Numbered from the stretch's first letter, positions 24,501 to 38,981 are shown. The stretch: 64,000 nucleotides of DNA from Leptasterias polaris (GCA_037783415.1 JAZGTN010000026.1:1757001-1821000), one strand, 5' to 3'. Notes: generated by a model from the sequence alone, not told the origin. Made by a program: numbers and translations.

Positions 24501-27500
24501 GAATGAGACATCAGTGTCCTCACTTACTGGGGTTTCTTCCTCATTGTCTGAATGGCCCTGACCATGCACTTCCTCGCCTTGTGAGATTACATCAAGTCCT
24601 TCACAGCTTTTTCTACAAGTTATAAAAAAAATGCAAGACTGATTTTGCTTATATCACAAGTTGAATGCACGATTGATTCAATCATTCATTAAACATAAAA
24701 AATAAACATCTGAAGAATGGCAGCCAGAAGGCCCACTAAAAGTCAACTTACAAAATGTGTAATACTTTTTTGAAAACGTAAAAATTCCAAAATAAATTGG
24801 AAAAGGTTGAGGACAAAGAAATCACAAAGACTTAATCAATGACAAGCATAAACAAATGGGGAAAAAATATCTACAATAAATCCAAAAGAACAATCAGTCA
24901 AACATACAAGAACAACATTGTAAAATAACAATTGCAAAATACAAAAATGTATTATTTTTGTAATACTGTCCCAGTTTGAGTAATTCTACTGTAATTGAGG
25001 ATACAGCCAGCCATTAATATAAGCATAACTGTTCTTTCATAGTATCTTGTTTCATTTTATTCATTGTTGACATTTTCAACAAAACATAACGGTATTACCG
25101 AAGAGGTTTCTTTTTGAAAATTTCAGAGAAGGTAAAGTTAAAAACTAGAGAGGTACAATGAGGTAGAATATGGCACAATATTTAGAATCGAGAAAGTCCC
25201 ACATAGGGCATTGAAGTACACTCCTTACAAAACATACACTGAAATGTGAACATTTCATCAAAACGACTCCTCTCATTTACAAGACCAAAACTAATTCCTT
25301 ACCCTTTTCGACAATGTAACTGGCTCCCACAAATCGTCATCTTCTAGAGCGATGTCACTCTCGAGCTCCTCGGGGTAAACAAACTGCCCTGATATCTTGT
25401 AGTTGACACTGATACTGAAGTGAAAGGAAAGGATCATTTTAAAGAGAATATTATAAAACAAATATCGAGTGATGTAAGTTCCACCGATCAAGTGGCAAGG
25501 ATCTTTGTGTTTTGTGTGAATTATATAATCAAAAATAACTTCTTTTTTGCAGTTTGCATCTAAATGAATATTAAAAGGAAAAACAATTTTGTACAGTATT
25601 AAGTGATATAAAAGTTTTGATAGCTGCATGTAGTAGCAAAAATTATTTGGTGGAGCAATTAACTACAAAAGGGAAATTGTTCATGTAACAGGTGTAGAAA
25701 AACCTTTGTTCAGTAGGAGACCAAGTGTCTATGTTAGAGTTTTATTACCCTTCCACTGTTTATACTTCCCCCTTAAGCTCTTCTAGCACCCCCTTAGTTA
25801 ATTTCTTAGGAATCCTTGGTAATAAACAATGAACCCTCTTGCATAATCCTTGGTGGTGTGGTTTATACTATAGTCACCCCTGTAATTGACTTCAGATAGC
25901 AGCCTGGCAGCACAAGGGGAACACTCCACATTTGTGTGTTCTCCCACCATCACTTATTTCTTCAATTTTGTGTACTACAACTTCATGTTTTAAGTTTTGC
26001 CTGCGGCAAGTCAATACTGCTATGGACTCGGTTTTAAAGCCATTTTGATTTTAATTTGTAACCTTCTTTGGCACTGTGTTTTGTTGGTTTTTTAGTGTTT
26101 TCTATAAATTCTTTTTGTCAAGTATTCTGGGTTTAGTTCAATAGTGGTACTATTGGTCTTGTTGAGAGTTTACTTGGTTTATTGCTGTAATTCGATCACT
26201 GGTTTTGCTTTTGGTCATTGCTTTATAATCAATAATTTTTTTAAAAATTTTTGCTTGTTGAGAAACCAACATTTTGAGTCGCTGTCCCACTTTTTGCATT
26301 TCCTCGCGTCTTAACCCCATCTTATGACTGTTTTTCTTGAGTGAGGTCCCCCAGAGCTCAGTTTTATTCAGTTTATTCAAGCGGTCCATTTTTCAGGGTT
26401 ACATTCACATACTACCAGCAGGTTGCAATGAACTAACTTGCAATTTAAGATAATGTGTCATGATCGAGTGGTCTGGACTCAAGTTCCTGTGGTTAAGTCA
26501 TCAGGGTGTGGGTTCTATTATATGACCAGGGCAAAGAGAAAGAGTATTGATACGTTGTTGTAAAATGTGTTATATGTGAACTAATTATTGACACAATCAC
26601 AATCACAATCATGTATTTCATGGAAAAGCAGTTCACTTACTCAAGTTCATCATCAGAATAGTGCTTTGATGTAGAGGGCTTCTCCAAATCTATGAAACTG
26701 TGGAGATACAAAAGCCATATACTGTAGTTGTGTTCTGATAAAATTTGGCATTTTACAAAATTTGTTTGAGACAAAAATCTTCCAACAAATTATTGCCATG
26801 GAACTTCAACATTTGTAAAGCTAGTAGGAGCCCAATTTTTAGGGATAGAATTTTAGACAAAAGCAACACAACATACCTCTTTCCTGTTAAATCAGAAGAT
26901 TGAAGGGGAGCAACTCGAGACATAGCAGACCTACAGAAGAAATGATGAAACAGTATAAGTTTAAGATTGTATACAAACAGCATATAACACTGTAATGCTC
27001 GTAAAATGCAGACTCAATTCAACTGTCACACACAACCAATGCGATGCTATAGTTTATAGTACACAGCAGGGGTTTGCATTTCATGTTGTCCAAGATGAGT
27101 CAAACTGATAGAAAATTGTGATTATGCTTGAATAGGGACAAGAAGTCAGTTTGTACTAGCTGAGCAAGCTTCTTCCACTGAATCTTCATGACTTTACCTT
27201 CAACTCAAGAGTCAAGACTATTCCTTCAATCACTGTACTGTATTGTATAACTGTAATTTAACTAACACTGATTGGCTTAATATCATACACTTTCACCCTA
27301 AATTGTTTTTTGATGTAACAATAGAAAAATAAGCTTGTAACTTACGCTTCTGAGGATCCAGATGTGTATCCTTGCATATGAGCAATGGGGGTGGATATCG
27401 CCAGAGGACGTGGTGATGGTGGAAGGGCACTTTTATGAAGAAAGCATCCGGAAGATGGAATGGAGGGTTACGATTATCACAACTACATTGTATTCAAACA

Positions 27501-28327
27501 TGTTGTACTTTCACCAGAACAAGTCGAAATATAATCATATGAACATTTTAATCAAAGTAAAGTTTAAAAGTAATTACATTCCATGTTCAAACTAACTTAA
27601 ACTTTATAAATCGTAAATGTGATTCTTTGTTCCACGATGGCATGTTAATTGTTTATACAGTTGAGTTAGATTAGATTTATCAATCATCAAGGATAAAGAT
27701 TTTCCAGTTTGCTTTGTTTCCTCTGTTACTGATATGGTATTTACTATTAGAATGATACACATTATATTTTAACTTTGTAATTAACCAAAATACCCTGAAG
27801 AGTGAAGTTCAGGGGCTACAAAACTGGACTTGTGAAACTGTGTGAATGTGATCGTCGATACATGGATATGTGTGTGCTGTTCAAACCAGCATACCCTACA
27901 TTAGTACAACTAAGTCAACAATGGACTGGAGCCTGGAGGGTATAATTGACAGGGCCAAGCGCCGGGTTTTGTGTTTTCCAATAGGTAAAACATTCATTTT
28001 TGTTTAGGCAACAGGTATACCTCAAGAAGATGACTGCAAAGTTAAATGGGTTTAAATTAGAAACAAAGATTTTGGTATTTCAATTACAGTAACCATTTGA
28101 GGAAGGAACACTCACCCGTCATGCAAATCAAGCAATATTTTCGCAAGCTCCGCATTCGACTTGCGGAGCTGCAACGCTTTGGTTCTCCACCTATTAATGA
28201 TAGAAACTGGAAGCTTGATGTTCTCGCCGATGAGCCTCTGTCGGGCCCTGTACTGTCTGCTTGAAGATATTTTTGACCTTTTCCTAGCACTATCCGTTAG
28301 CATTCTCTTTCGTTTTACGTCTTCCAT
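24483..28327 (-). CDS. Unidentified multi-exon gene of the TTAA-flanked element
   Basis: The start Met is at 28327; the first exon 28116-28327 reads MEDVKRKRMLTDSARKRSK, then RQYRARQRL and a helical INRWR...NAELAKILLDLHDG, with donor GTGAGT. Very basic N-terminus, plausible DNA or nuclear role. Candidate later exons have good splice borders: 26877-26930 (SAMSRVAPLQSSDLTGKR), 26641-26689 (acidic DDELE), 25303-25414 (acidic YPEELESDIALEDDDLWEP) and 24483-24612 (acidic SDNEEETPVSEDTDVSF). Frames between exons were not fully reconciled and a possible exon near 27356-27480 is unclear. No enzyme domain seen. The last exon ends at the same point as the P2X7-like exon on the other strand. Confidence 0.4.
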
Positions 28328-28802
28328 TGCAAAAAAGACTTAGCGATGGCCACTGTCTACACTATAGCTACACACGACGTGCGCTATTTTACGATCACGT
28401 TTCGATTAACAGCTTACCTCGCAATCTCGGCACTGCGCACACTTTCATGACACTGCAGCCATTTGCGAATGATAAATCGTACCAATTGAGAATTATGAAT
28501 AACTTTCATTGGTCGTCTGAGGGCAGCATTTAACGAATTTTGAAAAAAACCAACGGTTTTATCGCGCGTGATAAAAAGCAATCGTTTTACTTATTTCTTG
28601 AAAACTATAGCATTTCAAGAAAAAATATTTTAAGAGAAATTTTCTACCATGACCATCTCTATACCATGTAAGTTTGGTGTAAAACTGTGAAGTTTTATTT
28701 TATTTTATATTTCTCAATCTTACCAATCCTGTAGATTACCTTTAAATGCCATTGATAAAAGAATTCATTTGGAACAGTGATGATTTATTTTATTGCACTT
28801 AC

Positions 28803-28916
28803 CTGACTCGCACCGAGTTCCTGTGAAACCAGATAGACATCCACAATGGAAACCATTCACTTGATCTATGCATTGTCCTCCATTCAAACACGGACTGCTA
28901 GAACATTCATTGATAT
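28803..28916 (-). CDS. EGF exon D, unit 6 (calcium-binding type)
   Basis: [37 protein letters not shown]. It has six cysteines and O-glucose and O-GlcNAc consensuses. It is a diverged duplicate of exon C, holding the position of C2 in units 7-9. Donor GTAAGT lies only about 60 bp from the end of the TTAA-flanked element, so the insertion is intronic. Confidence 0.87.
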
Positions 28917-29945
28917 CTAATGCACAAAGGTAAAAACAGATTTATTATTTGTGTTGGTTCAAGAAGCTTTGATGGTCTCCGGTTGACAGCAGTTTGTGGT
29001 TGACAGCACCCTCTGTCAGCAAGGGAAATAAACAACAATCTCACTCGGCTTCGCTTTGTTAGATGGAATAGTACAGATTTCACCTTGTGCCTATATTCTG
29101 CAACAATGCAAAAAGGGCAGTTATTGAAAGGAAAAGAAAAAGGAAAGGAATGTGTGGTTTAAAACAGTTAAGATACCGTGTCAAACAGAAAAACAATATT
29201 TGTAGTTTAAATCAGTTCAGAAAGAGGTCCAGGCTCTGTGGCTCTTTTGTAAACAGGTGGGGTCATGGGTAAAATGGCCTATAGGCCTTTGCAGTGATCT
29301 GGCCACCAGCCTTACATCCACTTTTCCTTTGCAAAAAGACACTTTGCTATAAGATGAAGATGGTGTAATCTGATTATGCTACACTGTACAAAATAAATTT
29401 CCTCCGAGCCTCATTTTGAGAACATTTAGATTTCTACACTGGAAAAACACAAGATGGCTTTTAACATGGTAGTAATCTGCTCAATCTCCAATTCAATTAA
29501 CGGATGATACAAGTCTCTCGCGTATTTGATCATTTTGGAAACATTGGATCCCAACACACATTGTCTTAATAACGCACAGAATCAATGAAAGAGGTGTGAG
29601 ACTTTCTGGAACACAGCACAAAATAAAACCACAAATTGATCTGAAAATAATTCTGTTACAACTCAGTGTAAAAGTGAAAATGCAACAGAGAAATTCCAGT
29701 GTCTGATGGCACCCTACCTAAAAAATTACTGAAAAATATAACATGATGATTAAACATACACACCTACATTGTCAATAAATCTGCGATGAAAAAATAAAAA
29801 AACATGTGTATTAGTATTTATAGGCAATGAGCCAAACAGTCAAACCGCTGTGGCCTTCTGTTTTGTCAAGCATATCATCACAGTCTTCACAATATTTCAT
29901 GCATCACTTCCACCCTAGCCAATTTGACCCCTAAAATCTCATTTA

Positions 29946-30080
<135 letters not shown>

Positions 30081-30150
30081 TTAAAAGATGTGATACTTTT
30101 GGTCAGGTGGTTATCAGACTGCAGAGAGTTTCAATCCATATGAGAGAGCT

Positions 30151-30374
30151 GGGCTCATTCCATAAAGCTACTACCCTAGCCTAGAAAAAGTTACTTATGA
30201 AGTTTATATGCTCAGAAAGAGAAATCTAGGTTCAATTTCACAAAGAATTAAGATGGACTTTAAGTGCATATCAATCTTAATTGCTAATAAGTGTGATGTC
30301 ACAATACAAATCACAATGGTAATACTGACAACTCATCTTAAGATGAATCGTAGTGCTTTGTGGAATCGACCCCT
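30151..30374. repeat. MITE-like palindromic repeat, unit 6
   Basis: About 224 bp with imperfect inverted ends GGGCTCATTCCATAAAGC and GCTTTGTGGAATCGACCCCT. It contains the palindrome TCATCTTAAGATGAA. It was duplicated along with exon E and occurs at the same place in units 7-11. The GGTCGATT end resembles the 43587 foldback. Confidence 0.6.
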
Positions 30375-30999
30375 GGACACCAGTCACAACAAACAATGAA
30401 AAATGTGCCTAAAAATGAGCCTACTTGGATTCCAACAACTAATTTAAGCTACGATAATTCGGTAGGTCTTTTAATTTATACAGTATTTCAGACGGAAGTC
30501 TTTCTCTGGATCTGGAGGACTGGTGCTGGTGTGAACTTCATAATCAGTGAGCTTTCAGATTGAAACTAAGAAGGTGTTTTAGTTTTTTAATCACAAATCG
30601 TGTTCTTTGTTTTGAAATGGCTGTGTACGAATCCATAAATTAGTCTCACTTGCAAGGTGTATGGCACATGTGTGCAGTTTTTGTTTCTATTGATAAAAGG
30701 TACATACTTGTGCCACAATTACTGAAAAATATAATATGATGATTAAACATATACACCTACATTGTCAATAAATTTGCGATGAAAAAAACCCAAACATGTG
30801 TATTAGTATTTATAGGCAATGAGCCAAACAGTCAAACCGCTGTAGCCTTCTGTTTTGTCAAGCATATCACTGCATTGTCCTCACATTATTTCATGCATCA
30901 CTTATGACCTAGCCAATTTGACACCATACATCAATGTTTCTAAATATCACCAAGTCACATGGTCAGGATTGTTTGTTTGTTTAGGCAACCCTGTATCAG

Positions 31000-31382
31000 A
31001 CCTGTAAATGGGTAAAACAGTGGACAACACTAACTTTTTAACCTGTATATGGGTTAACAGTGTACAACACTAACTTTTTAACCTGTATATGGGTTAACAG
31101 TGTACAACACTAACTTTTTAACCTGTATATGGGTTAACAGTGTACAACACTAACTTTTTAACCTGTACATGGGTTAACAGTGTACAACACTAACTTTTTA
31201 ACCTGTATATGGGTTAACAGTGTACAACACAAACTTTTTTACCTGTACATGGGTTAACAGTGTACAACACTAACTTTTTAACCTGTATATGGGTTAACAG
31301 TGTACAACACTAACTTTTTAACCTGTATATGGGTTAACAGTGTACAACACTAACTTTTGAACCTGTATATGGGTTAACAGTG
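31000..31382. repeat. 40-bp minisatellite, unit 6
   Basis: About 9.5 monomers of the TATATGGG type, with a few TACATGGG variants. Confidence 0.9.
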
Positions 31383-32262
31383 CATTGTTGGGAAGTTCAC
31401 GTTTAATTTACATGTTGAAATGAAATATACAAAACCAACATTTCAAAAACTTAACCTTGAAGTGAGGGGAAAGGGGTAGAAAGGGGTAATAGACGGTACC
31501 ACACAATCATTAATTAAGCCATATCTCCAAAGTTCAATGACCCGGGGGAGTGAAATTCAGTGATAGCCTCATCTGAACCATTCCACATATCTAAGAGGGG
31601 TCCCAGATTTTTGCTCTTTTAAGGGGACAAACAATTTTTTGGCACCCATGTACTTACCATGTAAATATCACATGTCAAATATAGATCAAGGACAGACCTA
31701 CCAATATAAAACCCTTTCATAAGCGGAACTGTCTATTTATCGTGTGTCTGCTTATTATTGTCAACAGCTTGTGGCTACAAGAGTGTCTGGTTCTCAACAC
31801 AAAATGTAAAAAGGCCCTTCAGTCATTCAAACACCGATATTTTTATTAATTATTTTTGGTTTTGCACGAGGCGTTTTAGTTTATGTTATTTCTGTTTTTC
31901 TCTGTATTACATAATCAATTAAAACAAAATTAATTAAACAATTAATTAAAAAAGGCAAATAATCTTAGACAATAGCTAGGCATGAAAAGCAGTCATTTAA
32001 ATGTAAAACATCTTCAGAATTGCACAGAAAACATGTTCAATACCTTTTTGATGGTGTGGTACCATCTATTGGCCATTTCCAGCATTACCAGATTACAGTA
32101 AAATAGAGGGGCGTGGCCTCACTTAAAGGTTTTAATCAACCTTTTTCATCAATGTCTGCCCGAGGTTTTCATCTATTATTTTTTTCTAGGTCAAAGGACG
32201 GCTTAAATGCCATTGATAAAGAATTCATTTGGAACAGTGATGATTTATTTTATTGCACTTAC

Positions 32263-32376
32263 TTATCTGGCACCGAATTCCTTCGTAACCAGATGGACAT
32301 CCACAACGGTAAGCATTCACTAGATCTATGCATTGTCCTCCATTCAAACACGGGCTGCTAGAACATTCATTGATAT
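32263..32376 (-). CDS. EGF exon C, unit 7
   Basis: [33 protein letters not shown]. This variant differs from units 1-5 at several residues and is shared with units 8, 9 and 12. Confidence 0.88.
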
Positions 32377-32648
32377 CTAATGCACAAAGGTAAAAACAGA
32401 TTTATTATTTGTGTTGGTTCAAGAAGCTTTGCTGGTCTCCGGTTGACAGCATGGTTGACAGCACCCTCTGTCAGCAAGGAAAATAAACAACAATCTCAGC
32501 TCGGCTTCGCTTTGTTAAATGGAATAGTCCAGATTTCACCTTGTGCCTATATTCTGCAACAATGCACTCACATGCATTCAAGGACTGCTTAAATGCCATT
32601 GATAAAGAATTCATTTGGAACAGTGATGATTTATTTTATTGCACTTAC

Positions 32649-32762
32649 TTATCTGGCACCGAATTCCTTCGTAACCAGATGGACATCCACAAAAGTAAGC
32701 ATTCACTAGATCTATGCATTGTCCTCCATTCAAACACGGGCTGCTAGAACATTCATTGATAT
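32649..32762 (-). CDS. EGF exon C2, unit 7
   Basis: Duplicate of exon C lying 386 bp away; it differs by an Arg-to-Phe change (NAYFCGC). Confidence 0.87.
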
Positions 32763-33729
32763 CTAATGCACAAAGGTAAAAACAGATTTATTATTTGTGT
32801 TGGTTCAAGAAGCTTTGCTGGTCTCCGGTTGACAGCAGTTTGTGGTTGACAGCACCCTCTGTCAGCAAGGAAAATAAACAACAATCTCAGCTCGGCTTCG
32901 CTTTGTTAAATGGAATAGTCCAGATTTCACCTTGTGCCTATATTCTGCAACAATGCAAAAAAGGCAGTTATTGAAAGGAAAAGAAAAAGGAAAGGAATGT
33001 GTGGTTTAAAACAGTTAAGATACCATGTCAAACAGAAAAACAATATTTGTAGTTTAAATCAGTTCAGAAAGAGGTCCAGGCTCTGTGGCTCTTTTGTAAA
33101 CAGGTGGGGTCATGGGTAAAATGGCCTATAGGCCTTTGCAGTGATCTGGCCACCAGCCTTACATCCACTTTTCCTTTGCAAAAAGACACTTTGCTATAAG
33201 ATGAAGATGGTGTAATCTGATTATGCTACACTGTACAAAATAAATGTCCTCCGAGCCTCATTTTGAGAACATTTAGATTTCTACACTGGAAAAAACACAA
33301 GATGGCTTTTAACATGGTAGTAATCTGCTCAATCTCCAATTCAATGAACGGATGATGATACAAGTCTCTCGCATATTTGATCATTTTGGAAACCTTGGAT
33401 CCCAACACACATTGTCTTAATAACGCACAGAATCAATGAAAGAGGTGTGAGACTTTCTGTGAGCACAAAATAAAACCACAAATTGATCTGAAAATAATTC
33501 TGTTACAACTCAGTGAAAAATATAACATGATGATTAAACATACACACCTACATTGTCAATAAATCTGCGATGAAAAAATAAAAAAACATGTGTATTAGTA
33601 TTTATAGGCAATGAGCCAAACAGTCAAACCGCTGTGGCCTTCTGTTTTGTCAAGCATATCATCACAGTCTTCACAATATTTCATGCATCACTTCCACCCT
33701 AGCCAATTTGACCCCTAAAATCTCATTTA

Positions 33730-33864
<135 letters not shown>

Positions 33865-33934
33865 TTAAAAGATGTGATACTTTTGGTCAGGTGGTTATCA
33901 GACTGCAGAGAGTTTCAATCCATATGAGAGAGCT

Positions 33935-34160
33935 GGGCTCATTCCATAAAGCTACTACCCTTGCCTAGAAAAAGTTACTTATGAAGTTTATATGCTCAGA
34001 AAGAGAAATCTAGGTTCAATTTCACAAAGAATTAAGATTGACTTTAAGTGCATATCAATCTTAATTGCTAAGCAAAGTTTGATGTCACAATACAAATCAC
34101 TATGGTAATACTGACAACTCATCTTAAGATGAATCGTAGTGCTTTGTGAAATCGACCCCT
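33935..34160. repeat. MITE-like palindromic repeat, unit 7
   Basis: Copy of the unit 6 repeat, here ending GTGAAATCGACCCCT. Confidence 0.6.
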
Positions 34161-34792
34161 GGACACCAGTCACAACAAACAATGAAAAATGTGCCTAAAA
34201 ATGAGCCTACTTGGATTCCAACAACTAATTTAAGCTACGATAATTCGGTAGGTCTTTTAATTTATACAGTATTTCAGACGGAAGTCTTTCTCTGGATCTG
34301 GAGGACTGGTGCTGGTGTGAACTTCATAATCAGTGAGCTTTCAGATTGAAACTAAGAAGGTGTTTTAGTTTTTTAATCACAAATCGTGTTCTTTGTTTTG
34401 AAATGGCTGTGTACGAATCCATAAATTAGTCTCACTTGCAAGGTGTATGGCACATGTGTGCAGTTTTTGTTTCTATTGATAAAAGGTACATACTTGTGCC
34501 ACAATTACTGAAAAATATAATATGATGATTAAACATATACACCTACATTGTCAATAAATTTGCGATGAAAAAAACCCAAACATGTGTATTAGTATTTATA
34601 GGCAATGAGCCAAACAGTCAAACCGCTGTAGCCTTCTGTTTTGTCAAGCATATCACTGCATTGTCCTCACATTATTTCATGCATCACTTACAATGTATGA
34701 CCTAGCCAATTTGACACCATACATCAATGTTTCTAAATATCAGCAAGTCACATGGTCAGGATTGTTTGTTTGTTTAGGCAACTCTGTATCAG

Positions 34793-35295
34793 ACCTGTAA
34801 ATGGGTAAAACAGTGGACAACACTAACTTTTTAACCTGTACATGGGTTAACAGTGTACAACACTAACTTTTGAACCTTTATATGGGTTAACAGTGTACAA
34901 CACTAACTTTTTAACCTGTATATGGGTTAACAGTGTACAACACTAACTTTTTAACCTGTATATGGGTTAACAGTGTACAACACTAACTTTTTTACCTGTA
35001 CATGGGTTAACAGTGTACAACACTAACTTTTTAACCTGTATATGGGTTAACAGTGTACAACACTAACTTTTTAACCTGTACATGGGTTAACAGTGTACAA
35101 CACTAACTTTTTAACCTGTATATGGGTTAACAGTGTACAACACAAACTTTTTTACCTGTACATGGGTTAACAGTGTACAACACTAACTTTTTAACCTGTA
35201 TATGGGTTAACAGTGTACAACACTAACTTTTTAACCTGTATATGGGTTAACAGTGTACAACACTAACTTTTGAACCTGTATATGGGTTAACAGTG
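34793..35295. repeat. 40-bp minisatellite, unit 7
   Basis: Longest array, about 12.5 monomers; includes a block duplication of several monomers. Confidence 0.9.
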
Positions 35296-36175
35296 CATTG
35301 TTGGGAAGTTCACGTTTAATTTACATGTTGAAATGAAATATACAAAACCAACATTTCAAAAACTTAACCTTGAAGTGAGGGGAAAGGGGTAGAAAGGGGT
35401 AATAGACGGTACCACACAATCATTAATTAAGCCATATCTCCAAAGTTCAATGACCCGGGGGAGTGAAATTCAGTGATAGCCTCATCTGAACCATTCCACA
35501 TATCTAAGAGGGGTCCCAGATTTTTGCTCTTTTAAGGGGACAAACAATTTTTTGGCACCCATGTACTTACCATGTAAATATCACATGTCAAATATAGATC
35601 AAGGACAGACCTACCAATATAAAACCCTTTCATAAGCGGAACTGTCTATTTATCGTGTGTCTGCTTATTATTGTCAACAGCTTGTGGCTACAAGAGTGTC
35701 TGGTTCTCAACACAAAATGTAAAAAGGCCCTTCAGTCATTCAAACACCGATATTTTTATTTATTATTTTTGGTTTTGCACGAGGCGTTTTAGTTTATGTT
35801 ATTTCTGTTTTTCTCTGTATTACATAATCAATTAAAACAAAATTAATTAAACAATTAATTAAAAAAGGCAAATAATCTTAGACAATAGCTAGGCATGAAA
35901 AGCAGTCATTTAAATGTAAAACATCTTCAGAATTGCACAGAAAACATGTTCAATACCTTTTTGATGGTGTGGTACCATCTATTGGCCATTTCCAGCATTA
36001 CCAGATTACAGTAAAATAGAGGGGCGTGGCCTCACTTAAAGGTTTTAATCAACCTTTTTCATCAATGTCTGCCCGAGGTTTTCATCTATTATTTTTTTCT
36101 AGGTCAAAGGACGGCTTAAATGCCATTGATAAAGAATTCATTTGGAACAGTGATGATTTATTTTATTGCACTTAC

Positions 36176-36289
36176 TTATCTGGCACCGAATTCCTTCGTA
36201 ACCAGATGGACATCCACAACGGTAAGCATTCACTAGATCTATGCATTGTCCTCCATTCAAACACGGGCTGCTAGAACATTCATTGATAT
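36176..36289 (-). CDS. EGF exon C, unit 8
   Basis: Identical reading to unit 7 exon C. Confidence 0.88.
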
Positions 36290-36561
36290 CTAATGCACAA
36301 AGGTAAAAACAGATTTATTATTTGTGTTGGTTCAAGAAGCTTTGCTGGTCTCCGGTTGACAGCATGGTTGACAGCACCCTCTGTCAGCAAGGAAAATAAA
36401 CAACAATCTCAGCTCGGCTTCGCTTTGTTAAATGGAATAGTCCAGATTTCACCTTGTGCCTATATTCTGCAACAATGCACTCACATGCATTCAAGGACTG
36501 CTTAAATGCCATTGATAAAGAATTCATTTGGAACAGTGATGATTTATTTTATTGCACTTAC

Positions 36562-36675
36562 TTATCTGGCACCGAATTCCTTCGTAACCAGATGGACATC
36601 CACAAAAGTAAGCATTCACTAGATCTATGCATTGTCCTCCATTCAAACACGGGCTGCTAGAACATTCATTGATAT
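36562..36675 (-). CDS. EGF exon C2, unit 8
   Basis: Identical reading to unit 7 exon C2. Confidence 0.87.
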
Positions 36676-37642
36676 CTAATGCACAAAGGTAAAAACAGAT
36701 TTATTATTTGTGTTGGTTCAAGAAGCTTTGCTGGTCTCCGGTTGACAGCAGTTTGTGGTTGACAGCACCCTCTGTCAGCAAGGAAAATAAACAACAATCT
36801 CAGCTCGGCTTCGCTTTGTTAAATGGAATAGTCCAGATTTCACCTTGTGCCTATATTCTGCAACAATGCAAAAAAGGCAGTTATTGAAAGGAAAAGAAAA
36901 AGGAAAGGAATGTGTGGTTTAAAACAGTTAAGATACCATGTCAAACAGAAAAACAATATTTGTAGTTTAAATCAGTTCAGAAAGAGGTCCAGGCTCTGTG
37001 GCTCTTTTGTAAACAGGTGGGGTCATGGGTAAAATGGCCTATAGGCCTTTGCAGTGATCTGGCCACCAGCCTTACATCCACTTTTCCTTTGCAAAAAGAC
37101 ACTTTGCTATAAGATGAAGATGGTGTAATCTGATTATGCTACACTGTACAAAATAAATGTCCTCCGAGCCTCATTTTGAGAACATTTAGATTTCTACACT
37201 GGAAAAAACACAAGATGGCTTTTAACATGGTAGTAATCTGCTCAATCTCCAATTCAATGAACGGATGATGATACAAGTCTCTCGCATATTTGATCATTTT
37301 GGAAACCTTGGATCCCAACACACATTGTCTTAATAACGCACAGAATCAATGAAAGAGGTGTGAGACTTTCTGTGAGCACAAAATAAAACCACAAATTGAT
37401 CTGAAAATAATTCTGTTACAACTCAGTGAAAAATATAACATGATGATTAAACATACACACCTACATTGTCAATAAATCTGCGATGAAAAAATAAAAAAAC
37501 ATGTGTATTAGTATTTATAGGCAATGAGCCAAACAGTCAAACCGCTGTGGCCTTCTGTTTTGTCAAGCATATCATCACAGTCTTCACAATATTTCATGCA
37601 TCACTTCCACCCTAGCCAATTTGACCCCTAAAATCTCATTTA

Positions 37643-37777
<135 letters not shown>

Positions 37778-37847
37778 TTAAAAGATGTGATACTTTTGGT
37801 CAGGTGGTTATCAGACTGCAGAGAGTTTCAATCCATATGAGAGAGCT

Positions 37848-38073
37848 GGGCTCATTCCATAAAGCTACTACCCTTGCCTAGAAAAAGTTACTTATGAAGT
37901 TTATATGCTCAGAAAGAGAAATCTAGGTTCAATTTCACAAAGAATTAAGATTGACTTTAAGTGCATATCAATCTTAATTGCTAAGCAAAGTTTGATGTCA
38001 CAATACAAATCACTATGGTAATACTGACAACTCATCTTAAGATGAATCGTAGTGCTTTGTGAAATCGACCCCT
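37848..38073. repeat. MITE-like palindromic repeat, unit 8
   Basis: Same as the unit 7 copy. Confidence 0.6.
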
Positions 38074-38981
38074 GGACACCAGTCACAACAAACAATGAAA
38101 AATGTGCCTAAAAATGAGCCTACTTGGATTCCAACAACTAATTTAAGCTACGATAATTCGGTAGGTCTTTTAATTTATACAGTATTTCAGACGGAAGTCT
38201 TTCTCTGGATCTGGAGGACTGGTGCTGGTGTGAACTTCATAATCAGTGAGCTTTCAGATTGAAACTAAGAAGGTGTTTTAGTTTTTTAATCACAAATCGT
38301 GTTCTTTGTTTTGAAATGGCTGTGTACGAATCCATAAATTAGTCTCACTTGCAAGGTGTATGGCACATGTGTGCAGTTTTTGTTTCTATTGATAAAAGGT
38401 ACATACTTGTGCCACAATTACTGAAAAATATAATATGATGATTAAACATATACACCTACATTGTCAATAAATTTGCGATGAAAAAAACCCAAACATGTGT
38501 ATTAGTATTTATAGGCAATGAGCCAAACAGTCAAACCGCTGTAGCCTTCTGTTTTGTCAAGCATATCACTGCATTGTCCTCACATTATTTCATGCATCAC
38601 TTACAATGTATGACCTAGCCAATTTGACACCATACATCAATGTTTCTAAATATCAGCAAGTCACATGGTCAGGATTGTTTGTTTGTTTAGGCAACTCTGT
38701 ATCAGACCTGTAAATGGGTAAAACAGTGGACAACACTAACTTTTTAACCTGTACATGGGTTAACAGTGTACAACACTAACTTTTGAACCTTTATATGGGT
38801 TAACAGTGTACAACACTAACTTTTTAACCTGTATATGGGTTAACAGTGTACAACACTAACTTTTTAACCTGTATATGGGTTAACAGTGTACAACACTAAC
38901 TTTTTTACCTGTACATGGGTTAACAGTGTACAACACTAACTTTTTAACCTGTATATGGGTTACAGCCCTTACAAAAATGTC

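Larger units (their letters stand above)
20867..28741. mobile_element. TTAA-flanked DNA transposon, Kolobok-like
   Basis: 7875 bp with 20-bp perfect inverted termini AGGTAATCTACAGGATTGGT, flanked by TTAA at 20863-20866 and 28742-28745. Removing the element restores the unit sequence GACTGCTTAAATGCC. TTAA duplication with AGG...CCT ends fits Kolobok better than piggyBac, whose ends usually start CCY. It carries a P2X7-domain-like gene (+) and a poorly resolved gene (-); no recognisable transposase is seen, so it may be decayed or mobilised in trans. The stretch 20890-22740 has several short open frames but nothing I recognise. Confidence 0.75.

Noticed and set aside
31000..31382. Possible CRISPR array (about 40-bp repeats)
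   Set aside because: Monomers are contiguous with no unique spacers, in an intron-rich eukaryotic sequence.
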